A stretch of 64,000 nt of DNA from Synechococcus sp. M44_DOE_062 (GTDB lineage: Bacteria > Cyanobacteriota > Cyanobacteriia > Thermostichales > Thermostichaceae): assembly GCA_015295985.1 (NCBI GenBank), contig DVDX01000024.1, positions 1-64,000 on the forward strand, given 5' to 3'. The notes under the pieces were generated by a model. It was not told the DNA's origin. It ran no database searches and saw only the letters and a program-made list of their open reading frames with translations. Shown in pieces: positions 1-9,392 of this stretch (position 1 is its first letter; each line of letters begins with the position of its first letter). The translations under genes and the position numbers were made by a program.

Positions 1-172
1 CCGCATGAGCGCTTTGAGTTCCCGGAAGAAGTCCTCCCCCGCGGCAATGCGCTCTAGAGGAAGCTACCCTAGCTTCGTTAGGGATCCACTCCCAGCGAAT
101 CCTAAATGTCCTAAATGATAAAGAGTTCAGGGATCCCATGAGGGATCCCTTTTTGAGTTGGGCGTAAGGTGG
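1..172. other. Left-edge non-coding stretch with possible gene fragment
   Basis: No complete gene is seen here. On the minus strand, bases from about 53 down to 1 read as a plausible peptide (RIAAGEDFFRELKALMR), but a TAG lies just upstream and there is no ATG, GTG or TTG in between, so it is either the decayed start of a gene beyond the window or chance. Bases 132-150 contain two GGGATCCC palindromes separated by ATGA and followed by TTTTT. This could fold as a small hairpin terminator for plus-strand transcription, but no plus-strand gene is seen ending there. Confidence 0.3.
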
Positions 173-736
173 CTAGGAAGGGATCCCGTCTCGCAGGCGG
201 GCGCGAATGGCTTGCCAGATCTGTTCAACCAACTGGGGCGGGCTGGTTTCTGACTGGATGGGCACCCGCACATCGGCTTGGGCGTAGAACGGCTCTCGCT
301 CTTGCATCAGCTTGTACAGGGCAGCTTGGGGATCGGGGGTTTGCAGCAGGGGGCGTTGGCCGGGAGCCCGTTTGAGCCGCTGCCAAATCAGCTCGGGGGC
401 CACATCTAGCCAAACGGTGAGGCCATGGTGCAAGTAGCTCCAATTTTTGGGGCGCAACACAATGCCGCCGCCTGTGGCGATCACCAACCGGGTGTAGCCG
501 CTCAACTGGGCCAACACCTGCGTCTCCAGATCCCGGAAGTAGGCTTCCCCATGCTCGGCGAAAATTTGAGGGATGGAAGAGCCTTCCACCTGCTCCACCA
601 GCCCATCGGTGTCGAAAAATTGAAAGCGCAACTGGGCTGCCAGCTCCGCTCCCACCGTGGATTTGCCGCTGCCCATCATCCCAATGAGATAGACATTTAC
701 GCCGCGCAGGCGCTCAGCTTCTTCGGGGTGGATCAT
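173..736 (-). CDS. aroK: Shikimate kinase
   Basis: This 187-residue protein phosphorylates shikimate with ATP in the chorismate pathway to aromatic amino acids, in the cytoplasm. A Walker A loop, [11 protein letters not shown], lies at about residues 19-29. It is followed by FFDTD (the shikimate-binding aspartate region), [14 protein letters not shown] and the ATGGG motif near residue 90, all characteristic of the family, and the length is normal. The gene begins 15 bases after the ribE stop on the same strand, so it is probably the last gene of an ABC-F/ribE/aroK transcript. There is no functional link to riboflavin, so the grouping looks like housekeeping co-transcription. Confidence 0.95.
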   Translation of the reverse strand: MIHPEEAERLRGVNVYLIGMMGSGKSTVGAELAAQLRFQFFDTDGLVEQVEGSSIPQIFAEHGEAYFRDLETQVLAQLSGYTRLVIATGGGIVLRPKNWSYLHHGLTVWLDVAPELIWQRLKRAPGQRPLLQTPDPQAALYKLMQEREPFYAQADVRVPIQSETSPPQLVEQIWQAIRARLRDGIPS

Positions 737-751
737 GAACAGGAGAAGTAC

Positions 752-1390
752 CTAGATATAGCCGTGCTCGGCCAGAAACTCCAGAGAAACGCTGCTCTCA
801 AGGGGGGCCAAGCCTAGCAATTTTTCCACATACTTGCCCAAAATATCCGCCTCTACGTTTACGGGATCCCCAACTTGGAGCTGGGAAAGGTTGGTCTCGC
901 GGTAGGTTTGGGGGATCACAGCCACCTTGAACCAACAGCCCCCTTGGCGCACTTCGGCAATGGTCAGGCTCACCCCGTTCACCGCCACGCTGCCTTTGGG
1001 CACGATGTAACGTCCGATCTCTTCAGAAACCTTGAAGCTCAGCTCCCAGGCGTTGCCGGTGGCCGCTTGATCCCACAGTTGCCCCACCCCATCGATATGG
1101 CCGCTGACAAAATGCCCCCCTAACTTATCTCCCACCCGCAGGGCCGGTTCCAGGTTGACGGTGCGTGGGCCAGGGGATCCCTGGCCCCAAGTCGAGCGCT
1201 GCAGGGTTTCCGGAGAAACATCGGCCAAAAAGCCATCGGGCAGAATCTCCACCACTGTCAGGCAAAGGCCATCCACCGCCACGCTATCTCCACAGGCCAA
1301 CTGGGGTTGCAACCGGGGACAGGTAACCCGTAGCTGTGAAGAATTGATCAACTGGGCTGTACCCAAACTTTGTACCAGACCCGTAAACAT
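752..1390 (-). CDS. ribE: Riboflavin synthase alpha chain
   Basis: This 212-residue enzyme dismutates two 6,7-dimethyl-8-ribityllumazines to riboflavin. It starts with MFTGLVQ, the family's invariant N-terminus, and shows the two tandem lumazine-binding halves: the first with CGDSVAVDGLCLTV, the second with GSVAVNGVSLTI. VSGHIDGVG is the usual motif at the junction. An AAGGAG sequence sits about 8 bases upstream of the ATG, supporting this start. It lies 12 bases downstream of the ABC-F gene and 15 bases upstream of aroK, in an apparent operon. The gene is called ribE in some species and ribC in others. Confidence 0.95.
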   Translation of the reverse strand: MFTGLVQSLGTAQLINSSQLRVTCPRLQPQLACGDSVAVDGLCLTVVEILPDGFLADVSPETLQRSTWGQGSPGPRTVNLEPALRVGDKLGGHFVSGHIDGVGQLWDQAATGNAWELSFKVSEEIGRYIVPKGSVAVNGVSLTIAEVRQGGCWFKVAVIPQTYRETNLSQLQVGDPVNVEADILGKYVEKLLGLAPLESSVSLEFLAEHGYI

Positions 1391-1402
1391 TGCTTTGGCT
1401 CC

Positions 1403-3121
1403 TTAGGTTTTACCGGCTGCCTTTTTGGCTTTTTGTTTTTCTCGCTCTTTAGCTCGTTTTTCGGCAGCTTTGGCCGCTTTTTCGGCAGCAATCCGCTCTT
1501 GCCGGGCTTTCTCTTTTTCTTCGGCAATCTTTTCCAAATAGTAGTGATAATTGCCCTGGTAGACGACCAATTCTCCGTTGCGAATCTCCACGATCTTGTT
1601 AGCCACCTTTGAGATAAAGTAGCGGTCGTGAGAAACGAGGATCACCGTGCCATCGTAATGCTGCAAAGCTTCTTCCAGCATCTCTTTGGCCGGAATATCC
1701 AGGTGATTGGCGGGCTCATCTAAAATTAGTAGGTTGGCTGGCTGCAATAGCATTTTTGCCAACGCCAAGCGGGCTTTTTCTCCCCCACTCAGAGCCGCTA
1801 CCTTCTTGAAAACGGCGTCACCACTGAAGAGAAAGCGACCCAACAGCGTGCGCACTTCTTCGTTTTTCCAGTCGGGCACTTCGTCATGGATGGTGTCCAA
1901 GACGGTTTTGTTTAGATCCAAAGCCTCTGCTTGATTTTGCTCAAAGTAGGCAGGGATAACATTATGGGGCCCCAATTTTACGGATCCCTCAGTCGGTTGC
2001 TCTAGGCCGGTGATGAGGCGCAGCAGGGTGGATTTTCCCGCCCCATTAGGCCCCAGAAAGGCAACGCGATCCCCGCGCTCGATCAACAGCTCTGCACCCA
2101 AAAACAAAATCTTGTCTCCGTATATATGAGTCAGATCCTCGATCTTCACCACCTCACGGCCACTGCGGGGAGCAGGGGGAAAGCGAAACTTGAGGGTGCG
2201 CACATCCCCAATGGGTGCTTCGACCCGCTCGATCTTTTCCAGTTGTTTTTCGCGACTTTTGGCCTGAGTGCTGCGGGTGGCACTAGCCCGGAAGCGATCA
2301 ATAAAGGTTTGTTGTCTTTCAATTTCTTTTTGCTGACGTTCGTAGGCGGCCTGTTGTGCTTCTCGTCGCTCAGCTTTTTGGAGCAGGTATTGAGAATAGT
2401 TACCCAAGTATGTCGTGGAAACTCCTCGCTCTGTCTCCACAATTTGGGTGCAAAGCCGATCCAAAAACTCTCGATCATGAGAGACGATCACCATGGGGAT
2501 CGTCAAGCTTTTGAGGTAGTTTTCCAGCCACTCAAGGGTCTCTAAATCCAGGTGGTTGGTCGGCTCGTCCAGCAACATCAAATCGGGCTTTTGCAGCAGG
2601 ATCTTTCCCAGGCTGATGCGCATCTGCCAGCCGCCGCTGAAGGCGCTCACCAGGCGATCCCCGTCCTCCGGCTCAAACCCCATTTCCGGCAAGATTTTCT
2701 CGATGCGGGCCTCCAGTTCATAGCCGTGTAAACTCTCAAATTGGCGTTGGAGACGATCCAGATGACGCAAAAGGGTTTCTAACGTGTCCGGATCCGCCTG
2801 CTCCATCTGCCGGGTGACCTTGGCAATTTCTTGGTGAATGCGGTTTTCCTCTTGAAAGACCGTCCAAAACTCTTCTCGCACCGTTCGGGTGGGATCCACT
2901 TCAAATTCTTGGGTGAGATAGGCAATGCGCAGATTGGGAGAGCGAATCACCTCTCCGCTGGTGGGTTCCTCCTGCCCGCAGATGATCTTGAGTTGAGTCG
3001 TCTTTCCGGCCCCGTTGACTCCCACCAGTCCAATGCGATCCCCAGGCTTAACTTCCCAGTTCACATCCTTGAGCACCTCACCGGTGGGATAGATTTTGCT
3101 AATGTGCTCTAATCGCAGCAT
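1403..3121 (-). CDS. ABC-F family ATPase (ribosome-associated type)
   Basis: This protein of 572 residues has two ABC ATPase cassettes and no membrane segments, as in ABC-F proteins that act on the ribosome (translation factors or antibiotic protection). Walker A loops are GVNGAGKTT and GPNGAGKST; signature motifs are SGGWQMRISLGK and LSGGEKARLALAK; both are followed by LLDEPTNHLD or LDEPANHLD. Between the cassettes is a charged linker rich in Arg and Gln, and the C-terminus is a Lys/Glu/Ala-rich helix of about 40 residues. I place the start at the ATG at 3121 because AAGGAG lies 5 bases upstream; an in-frame extension to 3202 lacks such support. It is the first gene of the run leading to ribE and aroK. 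The exact ABC-F subgroup cannot be told by eye. Confidence 0.9.
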   Translation of the reverse strand: MLRLEHISKIYPTGEVLKDVNWEVKPGDRIGLVGVNGAGKTTQLKIICGQEEPTSGEVIRSPNLRIAYLTQEFEVDPTRTVREEFWTVFQEENRIHQEIAKVTRQMEQADPDTLETLLRHLDRLQRQFESLHGYELEARIEKILPEMGFEPEDGDRLVSAFSGGWQMRISLGKILLQKPDLMLLDEPTNHLDLETLEWLENYLKSLTIPMVIVSHDREFLDRLCTQIVETERGVSTTYLGNYSQYLLQKAERREAQQAAYERQQKEIERQQTFIDRFRASATRSTQAKSREKQLEKIERVEAPIGDVRTLKFRFPPAPRSGREVVKIEDLTHIYGDKILFLGAELLIERGDRVAFLGPNGAGKSTLLRLITGLEQPTEGSVKLGPHNVIPAYFEQNQAEALDLNKTVLDTIHDEVPDWKNEEVRTLLGRFLFSGDAVFKKVAALSGGEKARLALAKMLLQPANLLILDEPANHLDIPAKEMLEEALQHYDGTVILVSHDRYFISKVANKIVEIRNGELVVYQGNYHYYLEKIAEEKEKARQERIAAEKAAKAAEKRAKEREKQKAKKAAGKT

Positions 3122-3262
3122 AGTGCTCCTTGGGGATCCGAGCCAATTGGGGAAGTGTGGCGTTTTCTTTACGGTGTCTTGGGTTGATTGTCTATCCAAC
3201 ACAAAACTTTTGTTGATTTTGACAGGAAAGCGGATGGCGACAGGGATAAACCTGGGGGGATA

Positions 3263-4510
3263 TTATGCTTTCGCTTGATCTTCAAGGGGATTGGGGGATC
3301 CCTGAAACAGGGCAGGCTGACCTGTTCTGTCTCCCTGAACCGACAAAGGGTTTTGTCTGTGGGCTGGCGAAGGAGGCTGTTGGGCCAGAAGCCGCTTCAC
3401 CTCTGCATTAAGCTGGCTTTCATTGAAGGGCTTGGTCAAGTAGGCGGTTGCCCCCGACCATTTGCCGCGGATGCGGGCCAGCAGACCATCACGAGAGGTA
3501 ACCATCAGGATGGGAAGGGACTTAAACTCTTCTAAGCTGCGTACAATGCGGCAAAGCTCTAGACCGTCGATCCCCGGCATGGCGATATCCATCAACAATA
3601 GGTGGGGCCGATGCTGAAACAACAAGGGAAGCACCTCGACAGGGTTACCTGTTGTGATCACCTGATAGTTGGGCAAATACTGCCGTAGGATTTCCTGCAT
3701 CACCACGCTGTCGTCCACTGCCAAGATGGTTATCGGGTTATGGCGCTTGGTCTGCAGCAGCTCTTGGGGTGTTTGTAGGCTAATCAACCCTTTTTTCGCC
3801 CAGGATGCAAAGAGATTGGCCACCTCCAGCCGATCCCGGCACAGCTTCTTGGCAATCACCTCCAGCGACTGGCCATCTTTGGTGAGGGCGTGGAGCTTTT
3901 GTCGCTGCTCATCGGTGATGCGGTAGCGGTTAACCCGTTCCCAATTGACCAGCGGCACCGCCAGCATGGTTGGAATGGCCACCTTCAAATCTGCCCAGCG
4001 ATCGTGACGCCGGGCGGCTTCTTGCAGCAGTGGCTCCAACTCAAACCCGCCAATGGGGGCCTCTTGGGCAACCCGTTCCTGCACCTCAAAGTAACAGGTG
4101 CCTGCCCGCTCAAAGAGGTAGCGGTCGAAATCGGTGAGCAGGTTGAGCCACAGGGCATCTTCCAGCTCCCCTGGCTTGAGCAGGCCCAACTGTGTAATGA
4201 CCTCCAGCAGCTCGGGCAAGGAATGGTCTTTCATCAAGTGCTCTTTCACCACCGAGATAGCCCGCTGGGACCATTTCAAGTTGAGGCGAGGAATAAAGCA
4301 GGATAGGCGTTTCAGCAGGACTAGCGTGTTGAGGGGTTGATCGGCAGAAAAGAGCAGCCTGCCGTAGTAATAGGTCAACACCCAGGGCTCTGTGCCTTCA
4401 GAGGGATCCAGCCCCTTGAGGTGAATGTGCAGATATCCAGTGGTAAACTGCCGACCTTGCCGCCTGAGCAGTGGCGCAAGTTCCTCAGAGCCGAACACAA
4501 AACGGGACAT
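3263..4510 (-). CDS. PatA-like response regulator (DUF4388/PATAN + receiver)
   Basis: This is a 415-residue regulator with an N-terminal PATAN/DUF4388-type region (about 1-250) and a CheY-like receiver domain (about 259-380). The receiver carries the acidic pair at D266-D267, the phospho-acceptor D308 in LLLMDIAMPG, and a TS followed later by K in YLTKPF. Cyanobacterial PatA-type proteins of this layout take part in phototaxis or cell differentiation and interact with partner proteins rather than DNA. There is no DNA-binding output domain. The last 35 residues are Pro/Gln-rich and probably disordered. No chemotaxis genes are adjacent, so the partner kinase is unknown. Confidence 0.85.
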   Translation of the reverse strand: MSRFVFGSEELAPLLRRQGRQFTTGYLHIHLKGLDPSEGTEPWVLTYYYGRLLFSADQPLNTLVLLKRLSCFIPRLNLKWSQRAISVVKEHLMKDHSLPELLEVITQLGLLKPGELEDALWLNLLTDFDRYLFERAGTCYFEVQERVAQEAPIGGFELEPLLQEAARRHDRWADLKVAIPTMLAVPLVNWERVNRYRITDEQRQKLHALTKDGQSLEVIAKKLCRDRLEVANLFASWAKKGLISLQTPQELLQTKRHNPITILAVDDSVVMQEILRQYLPNYQVITTGNPVEVLPLLFQHRPHLLLMDIAMPGIDGLELCRIVRSLEEFKSLPILMVTSRDGLLARIRGKWSGATAYLTKPFNESQLNAEVKRLLAQQPPSPAHRQNPLSVQGDRTGQPALFQGSPNPLEDQAKA

Positions 4511-4782
4511 GCGGCGTTCTCCGGGCCAACTTCTTCAGGCCAAATGAGCAGCGATTCACCTCAGCCACACGCTCAAACCGTCGAAAGGGGAGCTTCAGAG
4601 GGCTCACTTATTTTTTAACAACTGGCTGATCTTAGCTTTCCCAGCCATTCCCTTTGCAGCGAGGGAATCCCGCTTTGCTGACCAAGATATACACACCGTG
4701 GGATAACTTGGTAGGCCCATACTTGAGTACGGGGTGGAAAAGCTCTCCAGCGACTTGAGTTGCTTGCAAAACCGGGGCCTGG
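4511..4782. other. Intergenic region between regulator and rph
   Basis: These 272 bases show no open frame with coding character and no clear terminator hairpin. They would hold the promoter of the PatA-like gene (reading left) and the 3' end of the rph transcript (also leftward). Confidence 0.5.
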
Positions 4783-5517
4783 TTATAGCTCTAAATTGAG
4801 AGCCTGCCGTTGGGCTTGGAGCAATTCTTGGATCCCGGCTTGGGCCATCTCCAGCATCTGCAGCAGTTGCGGGCGGCTGAAGCAGCCGGCTTCGGCGGTG
4901 CCCTGGATCTCGATGAAGGATCCCTGCTCGTTCATAACAATGTTCATGTCCACCTCGGCTTGGCTGTCTTCCTCATAGCACAGATCCACAAGTACCTCTC
5001 CCTGCACAATTCCCACCGAAAGGGCCGCCACCTGCTGCCGCAGCGGGGATCCCTGGGTCGGATCCAGCAGCCCCTGTTTGTACAGCCAAGTGATGGCGTC
5101 GTGCAGGGCCACATAACCCCCTGTGATGGCGGCGGTGCGCGTTCCACCATCGGCCTGCAGCACATCGGCATCGACGGTGATGGTACGGGATCCGAGCTTG
5201 CGAAAATCCAAGGCGGCGCGCAGACTTCGCCCGATTAGCCGTTGGATCTCGGCAGTGCGGCCCGATAGTTTCAACATCTCCCGCGGCTGTCGTTGTTGCG
5301 TGGCTCCCGGCAACATGCGGTACTCAGCCGTCAGCCAGCCTTGGCCGGTGTTCTGTGAAAAAGGGGGAACTTCTTCGGCTACACTGGCGGTGCAAAGGAC
5401 ATGGGTATGGCCGAACTTGACCAACACCGAGCCAGGGGCATAACGGGTAAAGTGGCGCTCAAAGGAGACTGGGCGCAATTGAGCAGCCGTGCGATTATCT
5501 GGGCGTTGCCAGCTCAT
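4783..5517 (-). CDS. rph: Ribonuclease PH
   Basis: This 244-residue phosphorolytic 3'-5' exoribonuclease trims tRNA 3' ends. It opens with [13 protein letters not shown] (the family motif R-D-R-L-R-P-like) and contains [59 protein letters not shown] and [15 protein letters not shown]. All are standard RNase PH signatures, and the length is normal. It stands alone on the minus strand, with unrelated neighbours on both sides. Confidence 0.95.
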   Translation of the reverse strand: MSWQRPDNRTAAQLRPVSFERHFTRYAPGSVLVKFGHTHVLCTASVAEEVPPFSQNTGQGWLTAEYRMLPGATQQRQPREMLKLSGRTAEIQRLIGRSLRAALDFRKLGSRTITVDADVLQADGGTRTAAITGGYVALHDAITWLYKQGLLDPTQGSPLRQQVAALSVGIVQGEVLVDLCYEEDSQAEVDMNIVMNEQGSFIEIQGTAEAGCFSRPQLLQMLEMAQAGIQELLQAQRQALNLEL

Positions 5518-5800
5518 GGGCAGTTCGAAAAGGGATCCCTTGCATTGTCAACCATGTCTGCCCAATGCGGCTCAGAGCTTGGAATCTCTGCAGAACTTGA
5601 CTTAGGCGACGGTCTGACTGCAACGGATGCGGACGAATGGATCTGGGAAGGCAAGGATGACAAGTAGGGCAACTGCGCCGGGTATGCCACTTCTGGGCAG
5701 AAGAAAGTAAAGCACTTGTGAGCAGCAAAACTCCCAGCGGCTCACTCAACCCTCAGCCGCCCTACTGATTCCCTTTCCCTGCATATCTTAAGGAGAACCT

Positions 5801-5828
5801 AAAAAAATGCACCAGCGCATGCTGGCGC
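5801..5828 (-). terminator. Rho-independent terminator of the Ycf23-like gene
   Basis: Read on the minus strand, an 8-base stem GCGCCAGC / GCTGGTGC (one G-T pair) with loop ATGC is followed directly by A and seven T residues. It lies about 28 bases beyond the stop of the DUF561 gene, exactly where an intrinsic terminator is expected. The rest of 5518-5800 shows no gene. Confidence 0.75.
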
Positions 5829-5855
5829 AAGAGAGTCAACTTTCACCCGTCAAAC

Positions 5856-6608
5856 CTAGACAAGGGCAGGGATCCGAGATCCCCCCAGGGCCTCCACCAG
5901 CGCCCGCACTTGAGCTACCATGGCCACTTCATCCTGGAGCCGGCTGACGGCTTTGCCTACCCCTACACCTGAGGCACCGGCAGCGATGGCCAAGCGCACC
6001 GTTACCGTCGAGAGGCCGGAAGCGCAGATAACAGGCACCGAGACCACACGGCTAATTTCATAGGCGGCGGCCAAGGTGGGGGCAGCCTTCTCGATCAGGC
6101 CCAGGGATCCCCCATGAACCGGCTCGGCGCTGGTGCTGCCCTCGGTTTGGATGAGATCGGCTCCCAGATCCTCCAGTTTCTCGGCCAATTCCGCCTGTTG
6201 ATCCAGAGGCAGAGTGTGGGGAACGGTTACCGACAAGAGCGTGCGGGGCAGCAGAGAGCGGGTTCGGCGGGTGAGATCGAGGACTTCCGCCGCGGAGAAG
6301 ATGCGGCCTGAAGGGTAGAAGCTGTCGTAATTGCCGATCTCGGCCATGTCGGCTCCTGCCTGTACGGCTGCGGCCAACTGCTGGGGATCCACCGCCGACA
6401 CACAGATGGGCAGATCGACCTGGGCGCGCACCTGCTGCACCAATTCGGGGCTGGCAGCAATATCCACCCAAGTGGCCCCACCCTGTTGGGCAGCGCGGGT
6501 GATGCTCAGAACCGACTGCAGGTCGAAGTTTTGCAGACCGCTGATGATCTTGAGGGCCCGACGTTGGGCCAGAGCGTCGAAAAGAGCAGCATGAGAGGCA
6601 GTGGTCAT
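5856..6608 (-). CDS. ycf23: Ycf23/DUF561 family protein
   Basis: This protein of about 250 residues resembles the Ycf23/DUF561 family found in cyanobacteria and red-lineage plastids. Visible features suggest a TIM-barrel fold: the N-terminal LKIISGLQNF, GATWVDIA, the glycine-rich GADMAEIGNYDSFY, LIQTEG and, near the C-terminus, VICASGLSTVTVRLAIAAGASGVGVG, which resembles a phosphate-binding loop of aldolase-type barrels. The reaction is unknown. The ATG at 6608 gives the normal family N-terminus; a TTG at 6653 would add 15 residues. The gene diverges from speB and is followed by a good intrinsic terminator. Confidence 0.8.
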   Translation of the reverse strand: MTTASHAALFDALAQRRALKIISGLQNFDLQSVLSITRAAQQGGATWVDIAASPELVQQVRAQVDLPICVSAVDPQQLAAAVQAGADMAEIGNYDSFYPSGRIFSAAEVLDLTRRTRSLLPRTLLSVTVPHTLPLDQQAELAEKLEDLGADLIQTEGSTSAEPVHGGSLGLIEKAAPTLAAAYEISRVVSVPVICASGLSTVTVRLAIAAGASGVGVGKAVSRLQDEVAMVAQVRALVEALGGSRIPALV

Positions 6609-6813
6609 AGGCTCGTCAGCTTCTGAAATGGAGTCCAAGAGGAGTGAAAACAAACGGCTACGGGAGCTAGGCTTGGGGAAGCCTTTGCTCAGTCTAGAGG
6701 GTTTGCCTCAATCCCACAAGGGATCCCTCTTTATTGATTGATCCTGATTCATTCTGAGTGTCCCAGTCTTTTGAACCTGCCCCAATTCAATACAATGGGG
6801 ATCCCTTCTGGAA

Positions 6814-7731
6814 ATGACCATGTATCGCTCTCCTTTCCCCTTCCTGGGCCTGCCTGAGCCGGATCCAGAGATGGCCCAAGCGATTCTCCTGCCCGTCCCC
6901 TACGAGGCCACCACCTCCTATGGCAAAGGCACTGCCAAAGGCCCTCAGGCCCTGTTGCAGGCTTCTGCCTATGTGGAGATCTATGACGAGGTAGGGGATT
7001 GCCAGCCAGCTCTCCACCCGGACTTCTCGGAAGAGATCTCCCGCTACTGGACGGCACCGCCGGTGGAGTTCGAGGGTCTGGGATCTTCTGCCCACGAGTT
7101 GGCTATGGCCGAAATCCAGCGTCGCGCTGGCGAGTGGGTGAAACCGGGACGGTTCCTGCTCTCCCTCGGTGGGGAGCACTCCATCACTGGGCCCCTGATT
7201 GCTGCCCACCTGCCCCATTATCCGGAGCTACACGTGCTGCAAATCGACGCCCACTGCGACCTAAGAGATAGCTACGAGGGATCCCGCTATTCCCATGCTT
7301 CTGCCATGGCCCGCGTGGTAGAACAAGTGGGCAGCCGCCTCACCCAAGTGGGGATCCGCTCCATCTGCGCCGAAGACCGCCAGGCCATTCGCGAGCGCCG
7401 TCTGCACACCTTTTTTGCCCACAGCCTGCACGCCAAGCCAGCCCAGGAGTGGATCCCAGAGGTGATCGCCACCTTGGGCCCCCAGGTTTACCTGACGGTA
7501 GATGTGGATGGGCTGGATCCCGCGGTTGTGCCGGCCACCGGTACCCCCGAACCCGGTGGCTTGGGCTGGTGGGAGACGGTAGAGCTGATCCGGGCGCTAG
7601 GACAGCAACGGCAAATTGTCGGCGCCGATGTGGTAGAGCTGTCGGTCACCGGGGAACGGGAAACCGATCGCCGCAGTGCCTTCACCGTCGCCAAACTGAC
7701 CTATCAAATCTTGGCTGCGGCCTTGGGTTAG
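6814..7731 (+). CDS. speB: Agmatinase/arginase-family ureohydrolase
   Basis: This 305-residue binuclear manganese ureohydrolase most likely hydrolyses agmatine to putrescine and urea. The metal-binding motifs are all present: GGEHSITGPL, IDAHCDLRD and TVDVDGLDPAVVP, each with the expected His or Asp residues. GKGTAKGPQALLQAS near residue 40 is also typical. The start is ATG at 6814, with another ATG two codons on. Members of the family in cyanobacteria also include arginases and guanidine hydrolases, so the exact substrate is not settled by sequence alone. It stands alone, divergent from the Ycf23-like gene. Confidence 0.85.
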   Translation: MTMYRSPFPFLGLPEPDPEMAQAILLPVPYEATTSYGKGTAKGPQALLQASAYVEIYDEVGDCQPALHPDFSEEISRYWTAPPVEFEGLGSSAHELAMAEIQRRAGEWVKPGRFLLSLGGEHSITGPLIAAHLPHYPELHVLQIDAHCDLRDSYEGSRYSHASAMARVVEQVGSRLTQVGIRSICAEDRQAIRERRLHTFFAHSLHAKPAQEWIPEVIATLGPQVYLTVDVDGLDPAVVPATGTPEPGGLGWWETVELIRALGQQRQIVGADVVELSVTGERETDRRSAFTVAKLTYQILAAALG

Positions 7732-7903
7732 GCTCAAGAAGAGCTTGGCCGGGGATCCTCTAGTTTGGCCGCCTGCTCTGGAGTGGGAGCCAGTTTACAG
7801 ACCAGGGTCAGGGTTTGCTGCATGGGAGTAGTTTATCTGTTTTGGGTTGCAGGGCGGTGCTCCTCCCCATAGGTAAATCTGGGGGCTTTCGCGCCGCGTT
7901 TTC

Positions 7904-8107
7904 TTGGTGAAATCGGCCCATCCCCGTCGTCCTGCTTTTGAGCTGCCTACTTTGTCCTGGATCCCGTTGGTGGGCGGGGCACTGGTGCTGCTCCTCTTGG
8001 CCACCTGGCTGCAGTGCTTGGTGGTGGTGCCTGCTGGCACACGGGCTGTGGTGTTCAACTCTCTGACGGGGCTGAAGCCGCAACCGCTGGGAGAACGTAT
8101 GCCTTGA
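7904..8107 (+). pseudogene. N-terminal fragment of a prohibitin/SPFH membrane protein
   Basis: A 67-residue reading frame (TTG at 7904 or GTG at 7907) has one membrane segment, about residues 18-36, followed by VVVPAGTRAVVFNSLTGLKP. That segment strongly resembles the N-terminus of cyanobacterial prohibitin/band-7 proteins. The family normally continues for more than 200 further residues, but here the frame stops at 8105-8107 just after LGERMP, and no continuing SPFH homology is seen in the other frames up to yggS. I read it as a truncated remnant. It could still be expressed as a short membrane peptide. Confidence 0.6.
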
Positions 8108-8218
8108 AGCGGTAGCGGACAGTCCGCCGACTCTGGGTTCTGCAAAAATCTATCCCAAAGCATTGCTGCCAATTGGAACGAGAATGGGGATAGAGATCCC
8201 CGGCCTGCTGACCTGACG

Positions 8219-8902
8219 ATGCCCCTTGACGAGCAGCTCATCCACAGCCGCATTCAGGCCATCCGAGCCCAGATCCCAGCCCATGTGGAGATTATGGCGG
8301 TGAGCAAAGGCTACACTGCCGACCACATCCGCGCCGCCTATCGGGCCGGGATCCGCCACTTTGGGGAGAGTCGAGTGCAAGAGGCCGCCGTCAAACAAGG
8401 GCAACTGCAGGATCTGACCGATATCGTCTGGCACTTGATTGGGCATCTGCAGACCAACAAAGTCAAACCAGCCCTTAAGCAATTTGCCTGGATCGACAGC
8501 GTCGATAGCTTGCGCCTGGCCAAGCTGATCAACCAAAAAGCCTGGGAGCTGCACCTCACCCCCAAGCTTTGCCTCCAGGTTAAGTTGGCTCCGGATCCCA
8601 GTAAATTTGGCTGGCTCATCCCCGATCTGTTGCAGAGCCTGCCCGAACTGAACCAACTGTTGCAGGTGCAAATCGTGGGCCTGATGACCATTTTGCCTTT
8701 GGGCTTGAGCTCAGAGGCGGCCCTAGAGCTGTTTCGCAAGCTGGCCGAACTGGCTGATTACATCCAGCGCAGCGGCTACGAGCATCTGCAGGTGCACACC
8801 CTCTCCATGGGCATGTCCGACGATTACCCCCTGGCGGTGGCAGCAGGCTCCAACTTGATCCGGCTGGGGCGCGCTTTGTTTGCCGACGCCGAGCGGGAAT
8901 AA
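8219..8902 (+). CDS. pipY: YggS/PipY family PLP-binding protein
   Basis: This 227-residue PLP-binding protein with an alanine-racemase-like barrel belongs to the YggS/PipY/PLPBP family, which maintains PLP and amino-acid homeostasis. The PLP lysine is in IMAVSKGYT near residue 30; HFGESRVQEA, WHLIGHLQTNK and LSMGMSDDYPLAVAAGSNLIRLGRALF are diagnostic family motifs. It lies upstream of sepF and proC, a neighbourhood conserved from Gram-positive bacteria to cyanobacteria. In many cyanobacteria pipX is directly upstream; here that position holds the prohibitin fragment and no pipX is seen. Confidence 0.93.
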   Translation: MPLDEQLIHSRIQAIRAQIPAHVEIMAVSKGYTADHIRAAYRAGIRHFGESRVQEAAVKQGQLQDLTDIVWHLIGHLQTNKVKPALKQFAWIDSVDSLRLAKLINQKAWELHLTPKLCLQVKLAPDPSKFGWLIPDLLQSLPELNQLLQVQIVGLMTILPLGLSSEAALELFRKLAELADYIQRSGYEHLQVHTLSMGMSDDYPLAVAAGSNLIRLGRALFADAERE

Positions 8903-9392
8903 ATAGATGTAGCCCTTGTGAAGCTGTTAAATTGTGATTAGATTTTGTGTAAAGCCACGCAACTCCGGAGTCGCCCTGCGGGGTACCTTCGGGGCAAGAG
9001 TTTGGCTTGGCTCCATCAAAAGCAGGGGGATCCTGCCCAAGATTTGCCCTAGCGGGGAAATTTTGGGGAAATTTGCAATCATTTGCGTTACTTCCGTTAG
9101 TATGTGCTCAATCCAGACGAGGAGCAGAGTTCACTCCTGCCAAACAATGGTTGGCAAGCGGGATAACATCTTCACTTCTTCTGGGTAAACTCTACTCGTC
9201 GAATCAATGAGGTTTGCTAACCTGTGTTAGCCCACAGCAACTTTCTGAGCAAACCCTGTCTCAGCCTCTTGGAAAACTTTAACCAACAATAAGTTAAGGA
9301 TGCCCCCTAGCTTGAGTGGGTCACTCAGGATCCAAGCAAGAGTTTGAATCCTGCGCTCGCCGCGAACCATGACCTGTAGTGAGGATGTGCAT
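8903..9392. other. Long gap between yggS and sepF
   Basis: About 490 bases without a convincing gene. Short frames on both strands lack protein-like composition. The segment at 8955-9000 is rich in short self-complementary words (CTCCGGAG, GGGGTACC). The right part should carry the sepF-proC promoter. I could not identify an RNA gene. Confidence 0.5.

Noticed and set aside
169-375. Open frame antisense to aroK, and many similar frames antisense to strong genes
   Set aside because: They lie opposite convincing genes and lack start signals or family motifs.
8955-9000. Similarity between GGGGTACCTTCGGGGCAAGAG here and GGTACCTTAGGGCATAAGG near 52650
   Set aside because: The match is short and gapped; not convincing as a repeat family.
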